Shown piece after piece: positions 1-7,517 of a stretch of DNA of 49,934 nucleotides. The notes under the pieces were generated by a model, which did not search any database, was not told the DNA's origin, and saw only the letters and a list, made by a program, of their open reading frames with translations. Positions within the stretch are counted from its first letter, which is position 1. Each line of letters opens with the position of its first letter. The stretch covers positions 1 to 49,934 of the forward strand of contig CAIWTJ010000121.1 in the NCBI GenBank assembly GCA_903915535.1, read 5' to 3'. This DNA is from Enhydrobacter aerosaccus. Lineage in GTDB: Bacteria > Pseudomonadota > Alphaproteobacteria > Reyranellales > Reyranellaceae. A program made the translations under genes and the position numbers.

Positions 1-14
1 AGCCCGCATGCCGT

Positions 15-99
<85 letters not shown>

Positions 100-124
100 T
101 GCGCGGCTTGCGAGGCATTCCGAT

Positions 125-736
125 ATGACGATCACGCTCCACCACGGCGACCTCCCGGCCGACGTTTCCTTCGGCGCGACGGTTGCCATCGACACCGAGA
201 CCATGGGCCTCAACCCGCATCGCGACCGGCTCTGCCTGGTCCAGCTCTCGGGCGGTGACGGCAACGCCCACCTCGTGAAGATGGCGCGCGGACCCTACAA
301 GGCACCGCGTCTGGCGGCCCTGCTGGCCGACCCCAAAACCTTGAAGCTCTTCCATTTCGGCCGCTTCGATATCGCCGTTCTCGAGCATGCGCTGGGCGTG
401 AAATGCGAGCCGGTCTACTGCACCAAGATCGCGGCCAAGCTGACGCGCACCTTCACCGACCGCTACGGCCTCAAGAACCTCTGCCAGGAGCTGCTGAACG
501 TCGATCTCTCCAAGCAGCAGCAGACGTCGGACTGGGGCGCCGAGACGCTGACCGACGAGCAGATGACCTACGCTGCCTCCGACGTCCTCTATCTCCATGC
601 GCTCAAGGCGAAACTGGACGCGTTGCTCGAGCGCGAAGGCCGGATGGAGCTGGCGCAGGCTGCCTTCCGCTTCCTGCCGACCCGCGCCCGACTGGATATC
701 GCGGGCTGGCCCGAGATCGACATTTTCGCACACTGA
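125..736 (+). CDS. Ribonuclease D-like 3'-5' exonuclease (exonuclease domain only)
   Basis: The 203-residue protein is a DEDDy-type 3'-5' exonuclease, expected to trim RNA 3' ends using two metal ions. Motif I is DTET at residues 23-26 (D23, E25). Motif II lies in LFHFGRFDIAVLEHA around residues 76-90. Motif III is YAASD with Y149 and D153. It stops after the nuclease fold and lacks the HRDC domains of E. coli RNase D, so it belongs to the short class common in Alphaproteobacteria. It follows a tRNA gene, which is suggestive for a tRNA-trimming enzyme. In many relatives the LPS-transport genes lie between this gene and rpoN; here rpoN follows directly. Confidence 0.88.
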   Translation: MTITLHHGDLPADVSFGATVAIDTETMGLNPHRDRLCLVQLSGGDGNAHLVKMARGPYKAPRLAALLADPKTLKLFHFGRFDIAVLEHALGVKCEPVYCTKIAAKLTRTFTDRYGLKNLCQELLNVDLSKQQQTSDWGAETLTDEQMTYAASDVLYLHALKAKLDALLEREGRMELAQAAFRFLPTRARLDIAGWPEIDIFAH

Positions 737-760
737 AATACGCCTACGTAATTTTACGGA

Positions 761-776
761 TGGCACGACTCTTGCT
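761..776 (+). promoter_or_regulatory. Sigma-54 (-24/-12) promoter of rpoN
   Basis: TGGCAC-N5-TTGC occupies 761-775, followed by TT. The invariant GG (762-763) and GC (774-775) are separated by exactly 10 bases, as RpoN holoenzyme requires. It lies 47 bases before the rpoN start codon in a short intergenic region, so it should drive rpoN itself. Sequence match and spacing are seen directly; autoregulation is inferred. No enhancer-binding-protein gene is present in the window. Confidence 0.8.
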
Positions 777-822
777 TGAACCCCATCTGTGAGGCCTAAT
801 CGGCTTCAGGGGGTAGGGGTTC

Positions 823-2361
823 ATGCGTATCGGTCCAAGCCTGATTCTGGCGTCCCGCCAGACACTTGCCATGACGCCGCAGCTTCAGCAGGCGATCAAG
901 CTTTTGCAATTTTCACACCTGGAGCTCGCTGCCTTCATCCAGCAGGAGCTTGAAAAGAATCCCCTTTTGCAAGAGAGCGCCTCCGACGACCGGTCGGACA
1001 ATGAGCCCGACGCACCCGTCGCTGCCTTGCCGGCCGATACTGCCGACACCCTGGCGGCTGCGGCCCCGGCCCTCGCCGAGGCCGACGATCGCTGGACGCG
1101 CGAACATGCCGACCGTGGCGGCGATGCCACCGCGACCAAGGGCGGCCAGCGCGACGATGTTCCCGATGCGCTGGATTTCGTGGCCAACCGCCCGCGCTCG
1201 CTCGCGGTCCATGTCCTGGAACAGATCGACATCCTCTTCTCCGACCCCACCGACAAGCGCGTTGCGCTGAAGCTCGCCGAAGGCCTCGACGAGGCGGGCT
1301 ACTGCCGCCTCGAAGCGCCAGTCGTGGGCCAGGCGCTGGGCATCGCTCTCGATGTTGTCGAGCGCGTGTGGGCGCGGCTGCGCCAGATCGAGCCCGCTGG
1401 CCTGTTCTCGCGCACGCTTGCCGAATGCCTCGCCGCCCAGTTGGCCGAGCGCGATCGCCTCGATCCGGCAATGAAGGCGCTGCTCGACAATCTCGACCTC
1501 GTGGCCGCCGGAGAACTCGGCCAGCTGCGCCGCCGCTGCGGCGTCGACGACGAGGATCTGCGCGACATGCTGCAGGAACTGCGCACGCTCGATCCGCGTC
1601 CCGGCCAGGCCTTCGACTTCGAGCCGATCCAGCCGGTCCAGCCCGATCTCTTCCTGACCGTCGCCAAGGATCCCGACACCGGCGAAGAAGGCTGGCACAT
1701 CGAGCTCAATACCGATGCGCTGCCCAAGGTGCTGGTCGACCGCCACTATCACGCCACCCTCATGAAGGGCGCGCGCGCCAAGCCCGATCGCGATTTCGTC
1801 GCCGAGCGCTTCCAGTCGGCCAACTGGCTGGTCAAGACGCTCGAGCAGCGCGCGACCACCATCCTGAAGGTCGCACGCGAGATCGTGCGGCAGCAGGACG
1901 CGTTCTTCCGCAAGGGTGTGAGCGCGCTGAAGCCGTTGGTGCTGCGCGACATCGCCATCGCCACCGGCCTGCACGAGAGCACCGTGAGCCGCGTCACATC
2001 CAACAAGTACATCACCACGCCGCGCGGCATCTTCGAGCTCAAGTATTTCTTCACCTCGGCGCTGCCGTCGCGCACGCCGGGCGCCGTCGTCTCCTCGGAG
2101 TCGGTGCGTTCGCGTATCCGTCACCTGGTCGACGCCGAAGGCTCCACGCAGCCGCTGTCGGACGATCGCATCGTCGATCTGCTAAAAGGCGAGGGTGTCG
2201 ACATCGCGCGCCGCACGGTCGCCAAGTATCGCGAGGCCATGCGCATTCCGTCGTCGGCCGAGCGCCGGCGGCTGGGCCGCCTCGGGATGGGCCGGACGCT
2301 GCCGTCGGGCGTGCCATCGGCTGCGATTGCCGCCCAGGCGCTGGGCGGACCGGCGGATTAG
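823..2361 (+). CDS. rpoN: RNA polymerase sigma-54 factor
   Basis: The 512-residue RpoN directs transcription from -24/-12 promoters with AAA+ activators. The N-terminal region I, rich in Gln and Leu, begins MRIGPSLILASRQTLAMTPQ. The core-binding region is followed by an HTH segment (IATGLHESTVSRVTSNKY), and the signature RpoN box ARRTVAKYRE lies at residues 462-471. About 41 residues follow the box, longer than the short tail of E. coli RpoN. The ATG at 823 has a GGGGG-containing leader. A consensus sigma-54 promoter precedes the gene. ptsN follows, but no hpf gene lies between them. Confidence 0.97.
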   Translation: MRIGPSLILASRQTLAMTPQLQQAIKLLQFSHLELAAFIQQELEKNPLLQESASDDRSDNEPDAPVAALPADTADTLAAAAPALAEADDRWTREHADRGGDATATKGGQRDDVPDALDFVANRPRSLAVHVLEQIDILFSDPTDKRVALKLAEGLDEAGYCRLEAPVVGQALGIALDVVERVWARLRQIEPAGLFSRTLAECLAAQLAERDRLDPAMKALLDNLDLVAAGELGQLRRRCGVDDEDLRDMLQELRTLDPRPGQAFDFEPIQPVQPDLFLTVAKDPDTGEEGWHIELNTDALPKVLVDRHYHATLMKGARAKPDRDFVAERFQSANWLVKTLEQRATTILKVAREIVRQQDAFFRKGVSALKPLVLRDIAIATGLHESTVSRVTSNKYITTPRGIFELKYFFTSALPSRTPGAVVSSESVRSRIRHLVDAEGSTQPLSDDRIVDLLKGEGVDIARRTVAKYREAMRIPSSAERRRLGRLGMGRTLPSGVPSAAIAAQALGGPAD

Positions 2362-2385
2362 GCAAGCTCCGGGGTACCGGAGGCG
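2351..2385 (+). terminator. Weak hairpin after rpoN
   Basis: The inverted repeat CTCCGG-GGTA-CCGGAG directly follows the rpoN stop codon. It has no U-run, so it is at best a weak terminator or an mRNA-stabilising stem between rpoN and ptsN. Confidence 0.25.
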
Positions 2386-2473
2386 CTCTTGACCCGCCCC
2401 GAGGACGCGCCTATAGGGGCGCACCTCGCGCCGGACAGCTTTCGTCCTTTGTTGCTAACCCGTTGGTGAGATT

Positions 2474-2944
2474 GTGGAAATTGCCGATCTATTGCCGGGT
2501 CCAGACGCCGTTCTGGCCAGCGTAAAGGCGTCCGGCAAGAAAGCTCTCCTGGCCGAACTCGCCAGCCGCGCCGCCTCGGTCTTCAAGTTCGACGAGCGCC
2601 GCCTGTTCGATCGCCTGCTCGAGCGCGAGCGCCTGGGCTCGACGGGAATCGGCGGCGGCATCGCGATCCCGCATGGGCGCATGGCCACGCTCACCAAGCC
2701 CTGTGGCCTGTTCGCGCGACTCGCCCAGCCGGTCGATTTCGACTCGATCGACGAGCGGCCGGTGGACATCGTGTTCCTGCTGGTAGCCCCCGAAGGCGCC
2801 GGTGCCGATCATCTGAAGGCGCTGGCACGGGTGTCGCGCCTGCTGCGTGACCGCTCGCTGGTGGACAAGCTGCGCGCGACCGAAAACGCCGACGCGCTCT
2901 ACGCCCTTCTCGTCGAAACGATCCAGGCGCAGAGCGCGGCTTAA
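2474..2944 (+). CDS. ptsN: PTS IIA-like nitrogen-regulatory protein PtsN (EIIA-Ntr)
   Basis: The 156-residue EIIA domain of the nitrogen PTS accepts phosphate from NPr and acts as a regulator rather than a sugar transporter. The phospho-acceptor is H67 in IGGGIAIPHGR. Length and the flanking LGSTGIGGG match the family. It starts at GTG 2474; no better in-frame start is seen. Linkage to rpoN is conserved across Proteobacteria, usually with hpf between, which is missing here. The gene converges on the DUF1150 gene with only four bases between stop codons. Confidence 0.94.
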   Translation: MEIADLLPGPDAVLASVKASGKKALLAELASRAASVFKFDERRLFDRLLERERLGSTGIGGGIAIPHGRMATLTKPCGLFARLAQPVDFDSIDERPVDIVFLLVAPEGAGADHLKALARVSRLLRDRSLVDKLRATENADALYALLVETIQAQSAA

Positions 2945-2948
2945 CGCT

Positions 2949-3185
2949 TCAGTGTACGAGCGCCGGCTCGAGATCGTGCTGGCGGATCAACGCCTGCGCG
3001 ACTTCGATCGACGGTGCGGCCGCCATCGGCTTGCCATCGGCGGAATAGATGCCCACGGCATTGGCACCATCGGGCAGCGCGATCGACTTCACATAGGCGA
3101 TCTGCTGGGCGCCGAGGCTGAGGAAGGCGTCTTCCGCGAGAGGCGTGAAGACGGTCGTGACGTTGGCCTGATTCTGATTTTCCAT
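2949..3185 (-). CDS. DUF1150 family protein
   Basis: The 78-residue protein begins MENQNQANVTTVFTPLAEDAF and contains the segment FLSLGAQQIAYVKSI...GIYSADGKPMA, which matches the small alphaproteobacterial DUF1150 family. Its function is unknown. The ATG at 3185 is preceded by an excellent Shine-Dalgarno AAGGAGGT eight bases upstream, so a longer upstream reading frame is not used. It lies 22 bases downstream of the Hsp20 gene and is likely co-transcribed with it, which suggests a role in stress or proteostasis by association only. Confidence 0.88.
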   Translation of the reverse strand: MENQNQANVTTVFTPLAEDAFLSLGAQQIAYVKSIALPDGANAVGIYSADGKPMAAAPSIEVAQALIRQHDLEPALVH

Positions 3186-3207
3186 GGCTACCTCCTTGGC
3201 AGCAGCG

Positions 3208-3678
3208 TCAACGCGAGCCAGTCCGGCGCGCGGTGATATCAACGGTATTGTCCAGCCGCCCGGCCTCGGCCTCAGACCCATCTATACGAATGGTGCGTAT
3301 CCGAGGTTCCGCGACAGGGCGGGCTAAATCGATCGCGAGCAGGCCGTTATCCAGGCGGGCACCGAGTACCTCGATGCCATCGGCGAGCATGAAGGCGCGC
3401 TGGAACTGCCGGGCGGCGATGCCGCGATGGAGGAAAACACGATCGGAATCATCGGCTTGCTTGCCCCGCACCGAGAGCTGGTTTTCGACCAGTTCGATGA
3501 CCAGATCGTCGATCGCGAAGCCTGCCACGGCGAGCGTGATGCGCAGGCCGTTCTCGCCGATCTTCTCGATATTGTACGGAGGGTAGCCTTCGGCGTTCTT
3601 CGCCAAGCGGTCGAGCGTGCGCTCGAGCTGGTCGAAACCCAGCAGCAGAGGCGAATTGAACATCGACATACGGCTCAT
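3208..3678 (-). CDS. Hsp20/IbpA-family small heat shock protein
   Basis: The 156-residue protein has an alpha-crystallin domain (roughly residues 35-130, including ITLAVAGFAIDDLVIELVENQLSVRGKQ and FLHRGIAARQFQRAF). These ATP-independent holdases bind unfolding proteins and hand them to DnaK/ClpB. The opening MSRMSMFNSPLLLGFDQLERTLDRL resembles IbpA proteins. ATG at 3678 sits eight bases after a GGAGGAGGG Shine-Dalgarno that lies inside a potential thermometer hairpin. A sigma-32-like promoter lies about 55 bases further upstream. Confidence 0.93.
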   Translation of the reverse strand: MSRMSMFNSPLLLGFDQLERTLDRLAKNAEGYPPYNIEKIGENGLRITLAVAGFAIDDLVIELVENQLSVRGKQADDSDRVFLHRGIAARQFQRAFMLADGIEVLGARLDNGLLAIDLARPVAEPRIRTIRIDGSEAEAGRLDNTVDITARRTGSR

Positions 3679-3733
3679 AGAACCCTCCTCCGTGGAGCGA
3701 GTGGCCGGGAACCCCGATCGGGCCTTCCCTTAC
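3679..3733 (-). promoter_or_regulatory. Candidate ROSE-like RNA thermometer in the Hsp20 5' UTR
   Basis: Reading the minus strand, the predicted leader has two stems. The first is GGGAA/TTCCC enclosing CCCGATCGGG. The second places the segment TCGCTCC (3700-3694) opposite the Shine-Dalgarno GGAG (3688-3685). TCGCT fits the UYGCU element that pairs with the ribosome-binding site in ROSE thermometers of alphaproteobacterial small heat shock genes. The leader is shorter than classical ROSE elements. Folding was done by eye. Confidence 0.45.
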
Positions 3734-3739
3734 GGGTCA

Positions 3740-3767
3740 ATTTGGGGAGCCTGCGGGCCCTTTCAAG
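3740..3767 (-). promoter_or_regulatory. Sigma-32 heat shock promoter of the Hsp20 gene
   Basis: On the minus strand CTTGAAA (3767-3761) is followed after 13 bases by CCCCAAAT (3747-3740). This matches the RpoH consensus CTTGAAA-N11-16-CCCCATNT in both boxes and in spacing. Transcription would start near 3733, giving a 55-base leader before the Hsp20 ATG. Confidence 0.6.
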
Positions 3768-3937
3768 TGGCTATACGCAACGGAAAAAGCGACGGTTTAC
3801 TCGTATTTGGGGGCCGTCCCGTTCTCCGGCCCGTCCCGCTGCTCGCAAACCTCGCCAGAACCGGTCGGGTCGGGTAAACTCCGTCACCCCTCAACACCCG
3901 GTCCGCTCGAGGCCGGGGTAAGAAGATCAAAAGAACA

Positions 3938-5698
3938 ATGTCGCTGGTCGCATCAGATACGCGACGGCCCGGCGAGCCCATGGTGGCCGGATTCCGTCCT
4001 CTCCGTTCCGTTTTCGCCCGCGCCTTCGCCACGCCCGGCACCGTCATGGGCCAGCGCCTGCGCATCGGCCGCTGGCTGCTGGGTTCCCCGCTCTATTCGC
4101 TGACCGTGGGCTACGGCACGCCGCGCAGCTTCTTTGCCGTGGCGCCCGATCCGTGGCCGGGCGATTCGGCCAAGGGCCGCCGCATGATGGCGGGCGGCTA
4201 CGCCGCCCATGGCATCGTGGGCCCGGTCATGGTCGATGTCGGCAACCCGCCGTGGAGCCGGCCGGGAGCGCCCGCCCTGTGGCTCGACGCGCTGAACAGC
4301 TTTACCTGGCTGCGCGACCTGCGCGACTGCGGCGAGCCGGGCGCGGCCCAATTCGCCGTCCGCCTGATCGACGACTGGACCGACCGCGAATGGCGCTGGT
4401 CGCCGGTAACCTGGCGCCGCGAGGTATTGGCGACGCGCATGGTCGCGTGGATCCGCCACTACGACTGGCTGGCGACCGCAGCCGATGCCGCTTTCGCGCG
4501 CCGCTTCGTGGCGTCGCTCGCACGCCAGCGCGTCCATCTCAGGCGCTCGATCCGCACCGGCCTCGTCGGCCGCGAAGGCGTGATCGTGCTGAAAGCGATG
4601 ATCTTCGCCGACCTCGCGTTCCTTCACGACGGCAAGCGTTACGCCAAGAGCCTCGAGCAGTCGCTCGGCCGGCTCTGCAAATTCGTGAAGCGCTACGTCG
4701 CGCACGACGGTGTCGTGGCCGAGCGCGCCCCGCACATCCAGGTCGAAGTGCTGCGCGATCTCCTCGACGTCAGCGCGGCGCTCGCGTCCGCCGAGCACAA
4801 GGTGCCGGTCGAACTCAGTGCCGCGATCGAACGGCTCGCGCCGATGCTGCGCTTCTTCCGCCATGGCGACGGCGGCCTCGCGCTGTTCAACGGCGCCTGC
4901 GAAGGCGACCGCACGCTGATGGATCTCGTGCTGGCGCGCTCCGGTTCATCGGAATCTGCGCCCGCGATGGCGCTGCAGAGCGGTTTCCAGCGGTTGGCCG
5001 CCGGCACGTCGCTGGTGATTGCCGACGCCGGCAGTCCTCCCGGACGCGGCATGGATGGCATCGCCCACGCCGGCACGCTGTCGTTCGAGATGAGCGCCGC
5101 GCACGAGCGGCTGATCGTCAACTGCGGCACCTATCCGGGCGCGCCGCCCGAATGGCGCCAGTTCATGCGCTACACGGCGGCGCATTCGACGGCCGTGATC
5201 GACGACACCAACTCGACCGAGATCACCGACCATGGCGCGCTCGACTATCGCGCGGGCAACGTGCTGGTCGACCGTGCCGAGGACCAGGGCGCGCAGTGGC
5301 TCGACATGAGCCACGACGGCTACCGCTCGCTGTTCGGCATCATCCACCGCCGTCGGCTTTGGCTGTCGCCCGATGGCGGCGACCTTCGCGGCGAGGACAT
5401 GTTCGCGGGCCCCGAGAACAAGCACGTCACCGTGCCGGACAAGCGTTTCATCGTACGCTTCCACCTGCATCCCTCCGTGAAGGCCACGCTCGCACAAAGC
5501 GGCCAGGCCGTGCTGATGCGCTTGCCCAGCGGCCGCGGCTGGCGCCTGCGCGCCTCGGGCGCCGGCATCGGTCTCGCCGAAAGCATCTATCTCGGCGAGG
5601 ACGGAAGACAACGCCGCACCGAGCAGATCGTGCTCGTGGGCCAGGTCCCCGCCGAGGGCATCGCCATCAAGTGGGCGCTGACCCGGATGGAAGGCTAG
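3938..5698 (+). CDS. Heparinase II/III family protein
   Basis: The 586-residue protein fits the heparinase II/III-like family: an alpha-helical toroid in the first half and a beta-sheet C-terminal half (from about LSFEMSAAHERLIVNCGTYPGAPPEWRQFMRYTAAHSTAVIDDTNS). Members cleave uronic-acid polysaccharides or act on cell-surface glycans; the substrate of this alphaproteobacterial subgroup is not established. No clear signal peptide is seen. The ATG at 3938 has only a weak upstream GAAGA; a second Met at residue 15 is an alternative start. A 15-bp inverted repeat separates it from the convergent trpS. Confidence 0.82.
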   Translation: MSLVASDTRRPGEPMVAGFRPLRSVFARAFATPGTVMGQRLRIGRWLLGSPLYSLTVGYGTPRSFFAVAPDPWPGDSAKGRRMMAGGYAAHGIVGPVMVDVGNPPWSRPGAPALWLDALNSFTWLRDLRDCGEPGAAQFAVRLIDDWTDREWRWSPVTWRREVLATRMVAWIRHYDWLATAADAAFARRFVASLARQRVHLRRSIRTGLVGREGVIVLKAMIFADLAFLHDGKRYAKSLEQSLGRLCKFVKRYVAHDGVVAERAPHIQVEVLRDLLDVSAALASAEHKVPVELSAAIERLAPMLRFFRHGDGGLALFNGACEGDRTLMDLVLARSGSSESAPAMALQSGFQRLAAGTSLVIADAGSPPGRGMDGIAHAGTLSFEMSAAHERLIVNCGTYPGAPPEWRQFMRYTAAHSTAVIDDTNSTEITDHGALDYRAGNVLVDRAEDQGAQWLDMSHDGYRSLFGIIHRRRLWLSPDGGDLRGEDMFAGPENKHVTVPDKRFIVRFHLHPSVKATLAQSGQAVLMRLPSGRGWRLRASGAGIGLAESIYLGEDGRQRRTEQIVLVGQVPAEGIAIKWALTRMEG

Positions 5699-5706
5699 AC
5701 TCTTCC

Positions 5707-5762
5707 GGACCGCGAGCCTCCAGGTCGCGCATGATGGCGAGCGAGCCGGAGGCTCGCGGTCC
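5707..5762. repeat. Palindromic repeat between convergent genes, possible bidirectional terminator
   Basis: A perfect 15-bp inverted repeat, GGACCGCGAGCCTCC at 5707-5721 and its complement at 5748-5762, flanks a 26-bp loop. It fills the gap between the heparinase-like gene and trpS stop codons. It looks like a REP-type dispersed element and could end transcription from both sides. It lacks a U-run. Confidence 0.6.
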
Positions 5763-5771
5763 GTATGAAGG

Positions 5772-6854
5772 CTAAGGCTTCAAAAACCCGACGATCTTGT
5801 AGGTCTCCGCCAGGATCGGCTCGGCGATGGCGCGGGCCTTCTCGGCGCCCTCGTGCAGCACCTTGTCGACGTACCCCGGATCTTTCATCAGCCGCTGCAT
5901 CTCCGACCCGATCGGGCCGAGCTTGGCGACGGCGGTTTCCGTGAGCGCCGCCTTGAACTCCGAGAACTGCTTGCCGGCAAACTCGAAGATCACCGCGTCC
6001 TTTTCCATGTCGGCGAGGGCGGCATAGATGCCGAGCAGGTTGTCGGCATCGGGCCGCTTCTCGGCGTCGGACGTCGTCTCCGGCATCGGCAGCGGATCGG
6101 TCTTGGCCCGGCGGATCTTCTGGGCGATCGCGTCGGCATCGTCGGTGAGGTTGATGCGCGAATAGTCCGACGGGTCGGACTTGCTCATCTTCTTGGTGCC
6201 GTCGCGCAGGCTCATCACGCGCGTCGCCGCGCCGAAGATCAGCGGCTCGGTGATCGGGAAGAAGTCCGGCGCGTGGAAGTCGTTGTTGAACTTGGTGGCG
6301 ATGTCGCGCGTGAGCTCGAGATGCTGCTTCTGGTCCTCGCCCACCGGCACGTGCGTTGCCTTGTAGATCAGGATGTCGGCTGCCATCAGCGCCGGATAGG
6401 CGTAGAGGCCGAGCGAGGCGTTCTCGCGGTCCTTGCCGGCCTTCTCCTTGAACTGCGTCATGCGGTTCATCCAGCCCAGACGCGCCACGCAGTTGAAGAT
6501 CCAGGCGAGCTGGGCGTGCTGCGGCACCATCGACTGGTTGAAGATCGCGTGCTTGGTGCCGTCGACGCCGGCCGCCAGGAACGCCGCCGCGATCTCGCGC
6601 GTCTGGCTGCTGAGCAGTGCCGGATCCTGCCACACGGTGATCGCGTGCATGTCGACCACGCAGTAGAGGCACTCATAGTCGTTCTGCAGGCGCGCGAAGT
6701 TGCGGATCGCGCCCAGGTAATTGCCGAGATGGAGGTTTCCGGTGGGCTGCACGCCCGAGAGGATGCGGCCCTTGAGGCCCTTGGCCGCGTACGGCGCGAG
6801 ATGCGGGTTAGACGCGGAATTCGGCGCAGCCGAGGCTGTGGTGACGTCAGGCAT
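5772..6854 (-). CDS. trpS: Tryptophanyl-tRNA synthetase
   Basis: The 360-residue class Ic synthetase charges tRNA-Trp in the cytoplasm. The HIGH-like motif is TGNLHLGN (39-46), and the class I signature KMSKS is present in [37 protein letters not shown] is typical of TrpRS. An N-terminal extension of about 28 Ala/Ser/Pro-rich residues precedes the catalytic fold ([12 protein letters not shown]), so translation might begin further in, but the ATG at 6854 is the only ATG there. No T-box or trp attenuator is visible upstream. It lies downstream of pqiABC on the same strand. Confidence 0.96.
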   Translation of the reverse strand: MPDVTTASAAPNSASNPHLAPYAAKGLKGRILSGVQPTGNLHLGNYLGAIRNFARLQNDYECLYCVVDMHAITVWQDPALLSSQTREIAAAFLAAGVDGTKHAIFNQSMVPQHAQLAWIFNCVARLGWMNRMTQFKEKAGKDRENASLGLYAYPALMAADILIYKATHVPVGEDQKQHLELTRDIATKFNNDFHAPDFFPITEPLIFGAATRVMSLRDGTKKMSKSDPSDYSRINLTDDADAIAQKIRRAKTDPLPMPETTSDAEKRPDADNLLGIYAALADMEKDAVIFEFAGKQFSEFKAALTETAVAKLGPIGSEMQRLMKDPGYVDKVLHEGAEKARAIAEPILAETYKIVGFLKP

Positions 6855-6959
6855 GGATGTGGACTCCGCTCACTGTTGCTGGGCGCGGGCTTTGGACCTC
6901 CGCGCACCCCGCCGGTGGAAGGCGAGGGTGGGCGGGTATCGCTCACCGGCCAGGCGGAA

Positions 6960-7517
6960 TCAAGGCGACAGATCGGCGGCCATTCGGTCCGCCAGCAGGC
7001 CCAGCAAGGTGCTGAAAGCCCGGGCCGTCTCGACCGGGGTCTGTCCGGCCGGCGTCCGCAATTCCGCCCAGCGTGGTGCCGCTGCCGCCCCGTCTTCCGG
7101 TCCGAAGGCGTAGGTCGCGGTCATCGTGGCGTCGCCGCCCGCCGTGCCGAACGACACGATGGCGACGGTGGCGCGCAGGCCGCCGGGCCGCGCGGCGGCG
7201 TCCGGCGGCAGTACCGTGCCGCTGGGCAGGCGTTGCGCGAGATCGAGGATCAGTGTGTTGCGCGCCAGCATGCCGAGCGGCGCGGACCAGTGCACAAGGT
7301 CGTCGACCTTCATCTGGCCGGGGCCGGTCTGGCGGGCGAACTCGACGCGGTCGAGTTCGGGGGGCACCTGGATCGAGGGGACGCGCAGCGTGGCGCCGCG
7401 ACGGCCGACGGCCGATGCGCCAGGCACGGGATCGAGGGTCAGGAACTGCGTTTCCGGACTGTGGCCGCACGCGGCGAGCATCAGCAGGGCGGCGACCAGG
7501 GTAAGGCGAGCGATCAT
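6960..7517 (-). CDS. pqiC: PqiC-like outer-membrane lipoprotein (ABC-type transport auxiliary, YmbA family)
   Basis: The 185-residue protein has a lipoprotein signal peptide with lipobox LAAC, acylated Cys at 17. The body (ATLRVPSIQVPPELDRVEFARQ...VDDLVHWSAPLGMLARNTLILDL) fits the PqiC/YmbA family, which anchors the PqiB needle to the outer membrane. Its ATG overlaps the pqiB stop codon as ATGA, so translation is coupled. It is the third gene of a pqiABC operon. Confidence 0.9.
   Translation of the reverse strand: MIARLTLVAALLMLAACGHSPETQFLTLDPVPGASAVGRRGATLRVPSIQVPPELDRVEFARQTGPGQMKVDDLVHWSAPLGMLARNTLILDLAQRLPSGTVLPPDAAARPGGLRATVAIVSFGTAGGDATMTATYAFGPEDGAAAAPRWAELRTPAGQTPVETARAFSTLLGLLADRMAADLSP

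Noticed and set aside
913..2124. A 403-codon open frame antisense to rpoN
   Set aside because: It is a shadow frame of GC-rich coding DNA with Gly/Ala/Arg-heavy low-complexity content; rpoN is certain on the other strand.
5707..5762. CRISPR-like or att-site interpretation of the 15-bp inverted repeat
   Set aside because: It is a single dyad with no repeat/spacer series, integrase gene or target duplication; a REP-like or terminator element explains it.
6855..6959. T-box or trp attenuator upstream of trpS
   Set aside because: No T-box sequence, Trp codon run or terminator/antiterminator pair is visible.
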